Shown piece by piece: positions 44,752 to 52,725 of a stretch of 64,000 nucleotides of DNA (position 1 is the stretch's first letter; every line of letters starts with the position of its first letter). A model generated the notes under the pieces. It ran no database searches and was not told the DNA's origin. It saw only the letters and a program-made list of their open reading frames with translations. The stretch comes from Candidatus Flavonifractor merdavium (lineage in GTDB: Bacteria > Bacillota > Clostridia > Oscillospirales > Oscillospiraceae). The position numbers and the translations under genes were made by a program. The stretch is taken from NCBI GenBank assembly GCA_019119335.1, contig DWXF01000011.1, forward strand, positions 1-64,000. The letters run 5' to 3'.

Positions 44752-44900
44752 CGCAGCAAGAAGCTGAGTCAGGAACCCGAAGGTTCCATTTTGCAAGTGA
44801 GGACCACCGGGCGGCAGCCCGATAAGAGAGGTACGATCCCGCGAGGAACGACGGGAATAATGCCAGAAGGCATACCAGAAGTGGTATGCCTTCTTTTTTT
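44752..44900 (+). promoter_or_regulatory. Candidate riboswitch/attenuator leader of the lar operon
   Basis: The leader carries three compact hairpins: GGAACC-CGAA-GGTTCC (44772-44787), CGGGC-GGCA-GCCCG (44808-44821), and TCCCG/CGGGA (44837-44856). A textbook intrinsic terminator follows: AGAAGGCATACCA - GAAG - TGGTATGCCTTCT (44865-44894) plus six further T, ending 16 bases before larE. The single-stranded parts are purine-rich, with AGGA or AGGT next to each helix. The layout is that of a transcription-attenuating riboswitch. No known class matches by eye. Given the nickel-cofactor genes behind it, Ni2+ or the pincer cofactor are the obvious ligands to try. Confidence 0.7.
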
Positions 44901-44916
44901 GCAAAGGAGCGAACGC

Positions 44917-45660
44917 ATGACACTGGAGGAATTTTTTACTCAACATCCCCGCACGGCGGTGGCCTTTTCCGGCGGCACCGACTCCGCCCTGGTGCTGTGG
45001 GCGGCGGGGCGATACGGCCGGGAGGTGCGGGCCTACTATGTGCATACCGTATTTCAGCCCGCCTTTGAGCTGGCCGACGCCAAACGGCTGGCAGAGGAAC
45101 TGAATGTTCCCCTGACGGTGGTGGAGGCGGATGTGCTGGCGGTACCGGAGGCGGCGGCCAACGGACCCCGGCGGTGCTATTACTGCAAACGGGCCCTGTT
45201 CACCACCCTGTGGCAGCGGGCCAGGGCGGATGGATATACCGTGCTGCTGGACGGTACCAACGCCTCCGACGATGCGGGAGACCGGCCGGGGATGCAGGCC
45301 CTCCGGGAGCTGGAGGTGCGTTCCCCCCTGCGGGAGTGCGGCATTACCAAGGCTGAGGTGCGGCGCATGTCCAGAGAGGCGGGGCTGTTCACCTGGGACA
45401 AGCCCGCCTATGCCTGCCTGGCCACCCGGGTGCCCACCGGAACGGCCATTACCAAGGAGGCGCTGGAAAAGGTGGAGCGGGGAGAAAACGCCCTGTTCCG
45501 GCTGGGCTTTTCCGATTTCCGGGTGCGGCTGCTGGGAGATGCCGCCCGGCTCCAGGTTCCGGCGGACCAGATGGAAAAGGCCATAGCCCTGCGGGGCGAG
45601 ATCAACCGGGCCCTGGAGGCGGATTTCTCCGCCGTCCTGCTGGACCTGGCGGGGAGGTAA
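44917..45660 (+). CDS. larE: ATP-dependent sacrificial sulfur transferase LarE
   Basis: The protein is 247 residues. It adenylates the carboxylates of the larB product and installs sulfur to give the pincer thiocarboxylates of the nickel cofactor of lactate racemase-type enzymes. The PP-loop is SGGTDS (residues 18-23). Cysteines Cys87 and Cys90 (RCYYCK) and Cys167 (ACLATR) are present, the three-Cys set of LarE forms thought to carry a [4Fe-4S] cluster rather than sacrifice a single Cys. AAAGGAG precedes ATG 44917, directly after the leader terminator. It is the first gene of the operon. Confidence 0.93.
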   Translation: MTLEEFFTQHPRTAVAFSGGTDSALVLWAAGRYGREVRAYYVHTVFQPAFELADAKRLAEELNVPLTVVEADVLAVPEAAANGPRRCYYCKRALFTTLWQRARADGYTVLLDGTNASDDAGDRPGMQALRELEVRSPLRECGITKAEVRRMSREAGLFTWDKPAYACLATRVPTGTAITKEALEKVERGENALFRLGFSDFRVRLLGDAARLQVPADQMEKAIALRGEINRALEADFSAVLLDLAGR

Positions 45661-45664
45661 GCAC

Positions 45665-46423
45665 ATGGACAACAAGCACGATATTCTGGAGCTGCTGCGG
45701 GCGGTGAAGGCGGGGGAGACCACCCCGGAGGACGCCCTGCTGGAGCTGAAGCAGAAGCCCTTTGAGGACCTGGGCTACGCCAAGGTGGATTTCCACCGCT
45801 CGGTACGCCAGGGGGCGGCGGAGGTGATCTACGGCGCGGGCAAGACCGCCGGACAGATCGCCGGTATTGCCGCGGCCATGGGGGAGCGGGGCTGCCGCAA
45901 CATCCTGATCACCCGCATGGGGGAAGAGGCCGCCCAGGTGGTGGCCCAGTCGGTGCCCCTGGACTACCGGCCCATTCCCAAGCTGGGGATCGCCTTCCCC
46001 GGAGAGCGGACGGAGCTGGGCCATATCGTGGTGGCCACCGGCGGAACCAGCGATATGCCGGTGGCGGAGGAGGCCGCCCTTACCGCCGAGGTGATGGGCA
46101 ACAAGGTCACCCGGCTGTATGACGTGGGGGTGGCGGGACTCCACCGGCTGCTGAGCAACCTGGAACCTCTGATGAGCGCCCGGTGCGTGGTGGCCGTGGC
46201 GGGCATGGAGGGGGCCCTGGCCTCGGTGGTGGGCGGCCTGGTGGACTGCCCGGTGGTGGCGGTACCCACCAGCGTGGGCTACGGCGCCAGCTTCGGCGGC
46301 CTGTCCGCCCTGCTGGCCATGCTCAACTCCTGCGCCTCCGGGTGCAGCGTGGTCAATATCGACAACGGTTTCGGGGCTGGCTATCTGGCCAGCATGATCA
46401 ATCAGATGGAGGGATTACAGTGA
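45665..46423 (+). CDS. larB: Pincer cofactor biosynthesis carboxylase/hydrolase LarB
   Basis: A 252-residue enzyme that carboxylates the pyridine ring of nicotinic acid adenine dinucleotide and cleaves off AMP, giving the dicarboxylated mononucleotide used by LarE. The C-terminal half is PurE-like: VATGGTSDMPVAEEA (about 122-136), DVGVAGLHRLL (about 154) and PTSVGYGASFGGLSALL (about 200-216). GGAGGTAAGCAC precedes the ATG; the stop overlaps the larC GTG start (GTGA). No larA gene is present in this window. Confidence 0.94.
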   Translation: MDNKHDILELLRAVKAGETTPEDALLELKQKPFEDLGYAKVDFHRSVRQGAAEVIYGAGKTAGQIAGIAAAMGERGCRNILITRMGEEAAQVVAQSVPLDYRPIPKLGIAFPGERTELGHIVVATGGTSDMPVAEEAALTAEVMGNKVTRLYDVGVAGLHRLLSNLEPLMSARCVVAVAGMEGALASVVGGLVDCPVVAVPTSVGYGASFGGLSALLAMLNSCASGCSVVNIDNGFGAGYLASMINQMEGLQ

Positions 46424-47679
46424 AAACACTTTATATTGAGTGTCATATGGGGGCGGCGGGGGATATGCTCATGTCCGCCCTGTACGAGCTTTTGGAGGAC
46501 AAGGAGGGCTTCCTCAAAACCATGAACGGCCTGGGCCTGCCCGGCGTCCATGTGGAGGCGGAGCCGGGTGTCTCCGGCGGCATCGCGGGTACCCATATGA
46601 AGGTCACCGTCCACGGCCAGGAAGAGCTGGAGCACGACCACGACCACCATGAGCATCATCACCACGACCACGATCACGACCATGAGCACCATCATCATGA
46701 CCATGATCACGACCATGAGCACCACCACCATCACCACGCCACCCCCGGCCACATTGCGGAGATCATTGATGCGCTGAGCCTGCCGGAGGAGGTAAAGGCC
46801 AACGCCCGCGCCGTGTATGACGCCATTGCCCAGGCGGAGGCCAAGGCTCACGGCTGCCCGGTGGGAGACGTCCACTACCATGAGGTGGGGGCTCTGGACG
46901 CGGTGGCCGACGTTACCGGCGTGTGCTACGCCATCTATCTGCTGAAGCCCGACCGGGTGGTGGTCTCTCCCATCCATGTGGGCAGCGGTACCGTGAAGTG
47001 CGCCCACGGCATCATGCCGGTACCCGCTCCCGCTACCGCCAATCTGCTCGCCGGCGTGCCGGTGTACGGCGGGGAGGTGATGGGGGAGCTGTGTACCCCC
47101 ACCGGCGCGGCGCTCCTCACCCACTTTGCCCAGTCCTTCGGGCCCATGCCCCCTATGACTGGCGGCGAGGTGGGCTGCGGCGTGGGCACCAAGGTCTTTG
47201 CTGGCCGGGCCAACTGCGTCCGGGCCTTCCTGGGGGAGGACGCCCAGAGCGCCAACGGTTCCATCACCGAGCTGGTGTGCAACATCGACGACATGACCCC
47301 CGAGACCCTGGCCTTTGCCGCTGCCCGGCTGCTGGAGCTGGGCGCGCTGGACGTGTATACCGTCCCTGGTACCATGAAGAAGGGCCGCCCCGGCCACGTG
47401 CTCACCGTGCTGTGCGAGGAGGAGCAGGAGGGAAAGCTGGCCCGGGCGGTGCTGGAGCAGACCACCACCATCGGCCTGCGGGTCCGCCGGTGCGGCAAAT
47501 ATTTCCTCACCCCTGGCTCCAGAACCGCGGAGACCCCCTGGGGGCCGGTTCAGGTCAAGACCGCCCAGGGCTTCGGCATCAGCAAGGCCACCCCGGAGTA
47601 CGAGTCGGCGGCTGCCCTGGCCCGGGCCAACGGTCTGCCCATTCAGACCGTGCTGCATGAAGCAGCCAAACGGCTGTAA
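46420..47679 (+). CDS. larC: Nickel insertion protein LarC with His-rich loop
   Basis: The protein is 419 residues. It inserts nickel into the pincer nucleotide using CTP, the last step of cofactor synthesis. ECHMGAAGDM at residues 7-16 is the family start motif, and a C-terminal ferredoxin-like domain follows. Residues 72-106 hold 24 histidines, mixed with Asp and Glu, probably a nickel store. It is a single uninterrupted frame, whereas larC of Lactobacillus plantarum is split into larC1/larC2 joined by a frameshift. Starts with GTG overlapping the larB stop. The ABC importer genes begin 12 bases downstream. Confidence 0.93.
   Translation: MKTLYIECHMGAAGDMLMSALYELLEDKEGFLKTMNGLGLPGVHVEAEPGVSGGIAGTHMKVTVHGQEELEHDHDHHEHHHHDHDHDHEHHHHDHDHDHEHHHHHHATPGHIAEIIDALSLPEEVKANARAVYDAIAQAEAKAHGCPVGDVHYHEVGALDAVADVTGVCYAIYLLKPDRVVVSPIHVGSGTVKCAHGIMPVPAPATANLLAGVPVYGGEVMGELCTPTGAALLTHFAQSFGPMPPMTGGEVGCGVGTKVFAGRANCVRAFLGEDAQSANGSITELVCNIDDMTPETLAFAAARLLELGALDVYTVPGTMKKGRPGHVLTVLCEEEQEGKLARAVLEQTTTIGLRVRRCGKYFLTPGSRTAETPWGPVQVKTAQGFGISKATPEYESAAALARANGLPIQTVLHEAAKRL
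46666..46731 (+). repeat. Two 33-base tandem units coding the larC His-rich loop
   Basis: Units 46666-46698 and 46699-46731 both encode Asp-His-Asp-His-Asp-His-Glu followed by four His. They differ only at a few silent third positions, showing a recent in-frame duplication within the histidine-rich segment. Confidence 0.8.
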
Positions 47680-47691
47680 GGGGGCGTATCC

Positions 47692-49263
47692 ATGAAACGT
47701 ATTCTATCCCTGACTCTTTCCGCCCTGCTGACCCTGGGCCTGCTCACTGGCTGCGCCGGCGACCCCGCCCCCACGCCCACCGCCGCAGCCGGCGACAAGG
47801 ACAGTGTGGTGATCGCCATGGGCACCACCTCCGAGCCGGAGGCGGGCTTTGACCCGGCCTATGGCTGGGGGGCCGGCGAGCACGTCCATGAGCCTTTGAT
47901 CCAGTCCACCCTGACGGTGACCAACACCGATCTGACCATCGGCTACGACCTGGCCACCGACGTGCAGGCCAGTGAGGACGGCCTGACCTGGACGGTTACC
48001 ATCCGGGACGACGTGAAGTTTACCGACGGGGAGCCGCTGACGGCCTCCGACGTGGCCTTTACCTACAACACGGTCAAAGCTGCCAGCATGGTGAATGATT
48101 TCACCATGCTGGACCATGCTGAGGTGGTGGACGATACCATCGTGGTATTCCACATGGTTACTCCCTTCTCCATCTGGCCCTATACCATGGCCATCGTGGG
48201 CATTGTGCCCGAGCACGCCTATGACCCGGCCACCTACGGCCAGAACCCCATCGGCTCCGGCCGCTACATGCTGAAGCAGTGGGACAAGGGCCAGCAGGTG
48301 ATTCTGGAGGCCAACCCGGACTACTACGGCGAAGCCCCCAAGCTGAAGCGGGTGACCATCCTCTTTATGGAGGAGGACGCCGCCTTCCTGGCGGTGCAGG
48401 CCGGGCAGGCCGATGTGGCCTACACCTCCGCCGTCTACGCCGACCAGAGCGTGGCCGGTTATACCCTGGCCTCCTATCAGAGCGTGGACAACCGGGGCTT
48501 CAATCTGCCGGTGATCGAGGGTACCCTCACCGGAGACGTGCTGGTGCGGCGGGCCATCAATATCGGCATCGACCGGCAGGAAATGATCGACAACGTGCTG
48601 GGCGGCTACGGCAGCCCGGCTTACAGCGTGTGCGACGGCCTGCCCTGGTATAATCCTACCGCCCGGGTGGAGTACGACCCGGCGGAAGCTGCCGCTCTGC
48701 TGGATCAGGCGGGCTGGATCATGGGAGCCGACGGCGTCCGGGAGAAGAACGGGGTGAAGGCCCAGCTGAATCTTCTCTACCCCACCAGCGACCCGGTGCG
48801 CCAGGCCCTGTGCGCTGATTTTGCCAACCAGCTGGGGGAGCTGGGAATCTCCTGTACCACAGAGGGGGTGGGCTGGGACACCGCCTATGACCGGGCCCTC
48901 ACCGAGCCTTTGATCTGGGGTTGGGGAGCCCATACCCCCATGGAGCTGTACAACATCTACCACACCGATGGGGATACCGGCTCTGCCCGGTATTCCCCCT
49001 ATGCCAATTCCACCGTGGACGCCTACATGGATGAGGCCCTCCAGTGCCCCGACCTGGAGGAGTCTTACCTCCTGTGGCAAAGGGCTCAGTGGGACGGTGA
49101 GACCGGCGTCACCCAGAACGGGGATACCCCCTGGGTGTGGCTGGTGAATGTGGATCATCTGTACTGGGTGCGGGATGGCCTCCAGGTGGCGGAGCAGAAG
49201 ATCCACCCCCACGGCCACGGCTGGTCCATCGTCAACAACGTGGACCAGTGGAGCTGGAGCTGA
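47692..49263 (+). CDS. ABC transporter substrate-binding lipoprotein, nickel/peptide type
   Basis: The 523-residue family 5 solute-binding protein starts with a lipoprotein signal (MKRI, hydrophobic core, GLLTGC with Cys21) and a Pro/Ala/Thr linker. The SBP_bac_5 core carries DGLTWTVTIRDDVKFTDGEPL (about 97-117). Near the C-terminus is HPHGHGW, a His cluster that could help bind metal or a metallophore. Such proteins import nickel, nickel chelates or peptides. Because it follows larC by 12 bases in one operon, nickel supply for the cofactor is the best guess. AAGGGGGCGTATCC precedes the ATG. Confidence 0.88.
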   Translation: MKRILSLTLSALLTLGLLTGCAGDPAPTPTAAAGDKDSVVIAMGTTSEPEAGFDPAYGWGAGEHVHEPLIQSTLTVTNTDLTIGYDLATDVQASEDGLTWTVTIRDDVKFTDGEPLTASDVAFTYNTVKAASMVNDFTMLDHAEVVDDTIVVFHMVTPFSIWPYTMAIVGIVPEHAYDPATYGQNPIGSGRYMLKQWDKGQQVILEANPDYYGEAPKLKRVTILFMEEDAAFLAVQAGQADVAYTSAVYADQSVAGYTLASYQSVDNRGFNLPVIEGTLTGDVLVRRAINIGIDRQEMIDNVLGGYGSPAYSVCDGLPWYNPTARVEYDPAEAAALLDQAGWIMGADGVREKNGVKAQLNLLYPTSDPVRQALCADFANQLGELGISCTTEGVGWDTAYDRALTEPLIWGWGAHTPMELYNIYHTDGDTGSARYSPYANSTVDAYMDEALQCPDLEESYLLWQRAQWDGETGVTQNGDTPWVWLVNVDHLYWVRDGLQVAEQKIHPHGHGWSIVNNVDQWSWS

Positions 49264-49291
49264 GATATCCCACCGGAAAGAAGGAATTTTC

Positions 49292-50284
49292 TTGAAGCAC
49301 CGCCTGCTGTTCACGGGCAAAAAACTCATCCGCATGGTTCTGCTGCTGCTGGGGGTCAGCCTGGCGGCCTTCCTGCTCATGTCCGCCTCCCCCCTGGATC
49401 CCCTTCAGACCAACGTGGGCCAGGCGGCTTTGGGCTCCATGAGCCAGGAGCAGATCGCCAAGCTGGAGGACTACTGGGGGGTGAACGACCCGCCGGTCCA
49501 GCGGTATCTGGGCTGGCTGGGGGACTTTGTCCGGGGGGACATGGGCACCTCGCTGCTCTACCGCCAGCCGGTGAGCCGGGTCATCAGTCAGCGGCTGCAG
49601 AATTCCCTGTGGCTCATGGCCTTTGCCTGGGTGCTCTCCGGTGTGCTGGGCCTCACCCTGGGGGTGGTGGCTGGGGCCAACCGGGGGAGGCTGGGGGACA
49701 AGGTGATCCGGGGCTACTGCCTGCTTATCTCCAGCACCCCCACCTTCTGGCTGGCTCTGGTGCTGCTCATGATCTTCGCCGTGTGGCTGGGCGTGCTGCC
49801 CATCGGCCTGTCGGTGCCCATCGGGGTGGACGCCGCCAGCGTTACCATGGGGGACCGGCTGTACCACGCCATCCTCCCCGCCCTCACCCTCAGCATCACC
49901 GGGGTGGCCAACATCGCCCTCCACACCCGGGAGAAGATGATTGACATTCTGGAGTCGGACTATGTGCTCTTTGCCCGGGCCCGGGGAGAGTCCAAAACCT
50001 CCATCGTCCTCCGCCATGGCCTGCGCAATGTGGCCCTGCCCGCCATCACCCTGCAATTCGCCTCCATCAGCGAAATTTTCGGCGGCTCGGTGCTGGTGGA
50101 GCAGGTGTTTTCCTACCCCGGCCTGGGCCAGGCCGCCGTCACCGCCGGATTGGGGGCCGACCTGCCCCTACTGCTGGGCATTACGGTGGTGAGCGCCGCC
50201 ATTGTCTTTGGCGGCAACCTGATCGCCGACCTGCTGTACGGCGTGGTGGACCCCAAGATCAGAAGGGGGGCGGCCAAAGTATGA
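49292..50284 (+). CDS. ABC transporter permease, NikB/DppB-like
   Basis: A 330-residue inner-membrane permease with about six helices, the first at 13-30. The binding-protein-dependent transport signature (HGLRNVALPAITLQF, about 245-260) is present and contacts the ATPases. The likely start is TTG at 49292, seven bases after AAGGA; no ATG is available in frame near the expected N-terminus (LKHRLLFTGKK). It partners with the next permease, whose ATG overlaps this gene's stop (ATGA). Confidence 0.92.
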   Translation: MKHRLLFTGKKLIRMVLLLLGVSLAAFLLMSASPLDPLQTNVGQAALGSMSQEQIAKLEDYWGVNDPPVQRYLGWLGDFVRGDMGTSLLYRQPVSRVISQRLQNSLWLMAFAWVLSGVLGLTLGVVAGANRGRLGDKVIRGYCLLISSTPTFWLALVLLMIFAVWLGVLPIGLSVPIGVDAASVTMGDRLYHAILPALTLSITGVANIALHTREKMIDILESDYVLFARARGESKTSIVLRHGLRNVALPAITLQFASISEIFGGSVLVEQVFSYPGLGQAAVTAGLGADLPLLLGITVVSAAIVFGGNLIADLLYGVVDPKIRRGAAKV

Positions 50285-51105
50285 AAGGTTTTAATCGGCG
50301 GCAGACCGCCCTCGCATTACTGCTCTTTGCGCTGGCCCTGCTGTGCGCGGTGACGGTGGCGGGGGTGGCCCTGGCCGACCAGGCCATGGTCACCGACTTT
50401 TCCCGGAAAAACCTGGCCCCCTGCGGCCAGTTCCTCTTCGGCACCGACTGGATGGGCCGGGATATGCTCTCCCGTACCCTCACCGGCCTTTCCCTCAGCA
50501 TTCGTATCGGCCTGCTCACCGCCGCCGTCAGTGCGGCTATCGCCCTGCTGCTGGGGGCGGGCTCGGCCCTGCTGGGAGGTTGGGCGGACGGCGTCATCTC
50601 CTGGGTCATCGACCTGGTGATGGGCATTCCCCATATCCTGCTGGTCATGCTTATCTCCCTGGCCTTCGGCAAGGGCTTTACCGGCGTGGTGGCGGGGGTG
50701 GCCCTCAGCCACTGGACCTCCCTGGCCCGGGTGGTGCGGGGAGAGGTGCTCCAGCTCAAGGGAGCCCCCTACATCCTGACGGCCCAGAAGCTGGGCCTGT
50801 CCCGGATGGCCGTCCTCCGGCGGCATATGCTGCCCCACCTGCTGCCCCAGTTCCTCACCGGGCTGGTGCTCCTCTTTCCCCACGCCATCCTCCACGAGGC
50901 CAGCGTCACCTTTCTGGGCTTCGGCCTGCCGCCGGAACAGCCCGCCATCGGGGTGATCCTGTCGGAGAGCATGGGTTACCTCACCACCGGCAAGTGGTGG
51001 CTGGCGGTCTTTCCCGGCCTGGCTTTGGTAGGAGTAGTGCTGCTTTTCGCCCTGCTGGGGGACCAGCTGCGCCGCCTGCTGGACCCGGCCAGCGTTCACG
51101 AATAG
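50281..51105 (+). CDS. ABC transporter permease, NikC/DppC-like
   Basis: A 274-residue second permease of the importer with about six helices. FGTDWMGRDMLSRTL (about 44-58) is the typical DppC/NikC segment after the first helix. LHEASVTFLGFGLPPEQPAIG near residue 205-225 is also family-specific. The start overlaps the preceding permease stop by 4 bases. It forms a heterodimeric channel with that permease. Confidence 0.93.
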   Translation: MKGFNRRQTALALLLFALALLCAVTVAGVALADQAMVTDFSRKNLAPCGQFLFGTDWMGRDMLSRTLTGLSLSIRIGLLTAAVSAAIALLLGAGSALLGGWADGVISWVIDLVMGIPHILLVMLISLAFGKGFTGVVAGVALSHWTSLARVVRGEVLQLKGAPYILTAQKLGLSRMAVLRRHMLPHLLPQFLTGLVLLFPHAILHEASVTFLGFGLPPEQPAIGVILSESMGYLTTGKWWLAVFPGLALVGVVLLFALLGDQLRRLLDPASVHE

Positions 51106-51116
51106 GAGGGAGCGTT

Positions 51117-52049
51117 ATGGAACCAGTGTTGGAGGTAAAGGATTTGTCCATCTCCTTTACCCAGTATCAGGGCGGTACCCGCTGCCGGGTGCTGCCGGTG
51201 ATCCGCCGGCTCTCCCTCACCATCGAGGCCGGCCAGGTGGTGGCGGTGGTTGGCTCCAGCGGCTCGGGCAAGAGCCTGCTGGCCCACGGCATCCTGGGCA
51301 TCCTGCCCTACAACAGCCACATGGAGGGGGAGCTCCGTTACCGGGGAGAGCCCCTCACCCCCCGCCGGGCGGAGCGGCTCCGGGGGCGGGAGATTGTGCT
51401 GGTGCCCCAGGGGGTGACCTACCTGGACCCGCTGATGAAAGTGGGGCCTCAGCTCCGTGGAGGCCGCCGGGATGTCCAGGCCAAACGGCAGAGCCGGGAA
51501 GTGCTGGCGCGCTATGGCCTGGGGCCGGAGACCGAGGAGCGCTACCCCTTTGAGCTCTCCGGCGGCATGGCCCGCCGGGTGCTTATCGCCACCGCCGCCG
51601 CCCAGTCCCCCAGGCTGCTCATTGCCGACGAGCCCACCCCCGGCCTGGACGCCCGGGCCGCCGGGCGGATTTTGGGCCACTTTCAAGAGATCGCCCAGCA
51701 GGGGGCGGGGGTGCTCCTCATCACCCACGATCTGGAGCTGGCCCTCACCATCGCCCAAAAGGTGGCGGTATTTTACGCCGGGGAGACGGTGGAGGAGGCC
51801 GCGGCGGAGGATTTTGCCGCCGGGCGGCTCCGCCACCCCTATACCAACGCCCTGTGGAACGCCCTGCCCCAGAACGGCTTTACCCCCATCCCCGGTTCCC
51901 AGCCCTGGCCGGGGGAGGAGGGGAGCGGCTGTCCCTTTGCGCCCCGCTGCCCCCGCCGGAGTGCCGCCTGCGCCGGGGACATCCCCTGGCGGATAGTCAA
52001 CGGCGGGCAGGTGCGCTGTCTGTACCCGGAAGGAGGGGAGAAGCCATGA
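51117..52049 (+). CDS. ABC transporter ATP-binding protein, NikD/OppD-like
   Basis: A 310-residue ATPase of the importer. Walker A GSSGSGKS (about 44-51), the signature FELSGGMARR (about 142-151) and Walker B LLIADEPTPGLD (about 166-177) are present. The C-terminal tail carries the Cys-rich oligopeptide/dipeptide-transporter signature CPFAPRCPRR (about 271-280). AGGAGGGAGCGTT precedes ATG 51117. The stop overlaps the next ATPase gene start. Confidence 0.93.
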   Translation: MEPVLEVKDLSISFTQYQGGTRCRVLPVIRRLSLTIEAGQVVAVVGSSGSGKSLLAHGILGILPYNSHMEGELRYRGEPLTPRRAERLRGREIVLVPQGVTYLDPLMKVGPQLRGGRRDVQAKRQSREVLARYGLGPETEERYPFELSGGMARRVLIATAAAQSPRLLIADEPTPGLDARAAGRILGHFQEIAQQGAGVLLITHDLELALTIAQKVAVFYAGETVEEAAAEDFAAGRLRHPYTNALWNALPQNGFTPIPGSQPWPGEEGSGCPFAPRCPRRSAACAGDIPWRIVNGGQVRCLYPEGGEKP

Positions 52050-52642
52050 GTCTGGAGGCCAAACACATCAGCTTCCGCTACCGGAAAAAGGGGACGGTGC
52101 TGGAGGATATCAGCCTCACTGTGGAGCCGGGAGAGCGGGTGGGGCTGGCGGGCCCCAGCGGGCGGGGCAAGACCACCCTGTGCAAGCTGCTGGCGGGCTA
52201 CCAGCGGCCCGCCAAGGGCCAGGTACTGCTGGATGGAAAGCCCCTGGGGGAGTACCGGGGCCTGTGCCCGGTGCAGATGATCTGGCAGCACCCGGAGACG
52301 GCGGTGGACCCCCTGCTGCGGCTGAAGGATTCGGTGCATGAGGCCGGGCCGGTGGACCAGAGCCTGCTGGACGCCTTCCACATTCAGCCCGGCTGGCTGG
52401 AGCGGTACCCGGCCGAGCTGTCCGGCGGGGAGCTTCAGCGGTTCTGCATCGCCCGGGCTCTGGCCCCCGGGGTGAAATACCTGCTGTGCGACGAGGTTAC
52501 CGCCATGCTGGACCCCATCACCCAGGCCCAGATCTGGAACGTGCTGCTGGAGGCCGCCCAGGCCCGGCGGCTGGGCCTGCTCATCGTCAGCCACGACTCC
52601 GCCCTGCTGGAGCGACTGTGTACCAGAATCCAACCCCTGTGA
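52046..52642 (+). CDS. ABC transporter ATP-binding protein, NikE/OppF-like, short
   Basis: A 198-residue second ATPase. Walker A GPSGRGKT (about 36-43), the signature ELSGGELQRF (about 120-129) and Walker B YLLCDEVTAML (about 142-152) are intact. It is much shorter than usual NikE/OppF (250-320 residues). It lacks the C-terminal Cys-rich extension, as in NikE rather than OppF, and seems compact rather than truncated because all motifs and a final helix are present. It is the last gene of the lar-transporter operon. Confidence 0.9.
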   Translation: MSLEAKHISFRYRKKGTVLEDISLTVEPGERVGLAGPSGRGKTTLCKLLAGYQRPAKGQVLLDGKPLGEYRGLCPVQMIWQHPETAVDPLLRLKDSVHEAGPVDQSLLDAFHIQPGWLERYPAELSGGELQRFCIARALAPGVKYLLCDEVTAMLDPITQAQIWNVLLEAAQARRLGLLIVSHDSALLERLCTRIQPL

Positions 52643-52648
52643 CAGGTC

Positions 52649-52677
52649 TTGACAAATGGGAAATCCTTTTGTAAAAT
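52649..52677 (+). promoter_or_regulatory. Promoter of the MarR / YczE-like pair
   Basis: Perfect TTGACA (52649-52654), 17-base spacer, TAAAAT (52672-52677). Confidence 0.8.
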
Positions 52678-52684
52678 AATTGGG

Positions 52685-52701
52685 ATACAAATAGTTTGTA
52701 T
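52685..52701 (+). promoter_or_regulatory. Candidate MarR operator
   Basis: Perfect inverted repeat ATACAAA-TAG-TTTGTAT lying just downstream of the -10 box and 25 bases before the MarR start codon. The size and place fit autorepression by the encoded MarR protein. Confidence 0.65.
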
Positions 52702-52725
52702 ATAAATTATGAGCGGGAGGAACCT

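Noticed and set aside
44752..44900. TPP, SAM or T-box identity for the lar leader
   Set aside because: GCTGAG and AATGCCAG resemble TPP fragments, but the core ACCUGAUCUGG is missing. The SAM and T-box cores are absent.
46633..46737. CRISPR-like or satellite repeat
   Set aside because: The repetition is in frame and explained by the His-rich loop of LarC; there are no spacers.
52046..52642. Truncated pseudogene for the short second importer ATPase
   Set aside because: Walker A, signature and Walker B are intact, the start overlaps the previous gene and the reading frame is clean, so it is a compact functional form.
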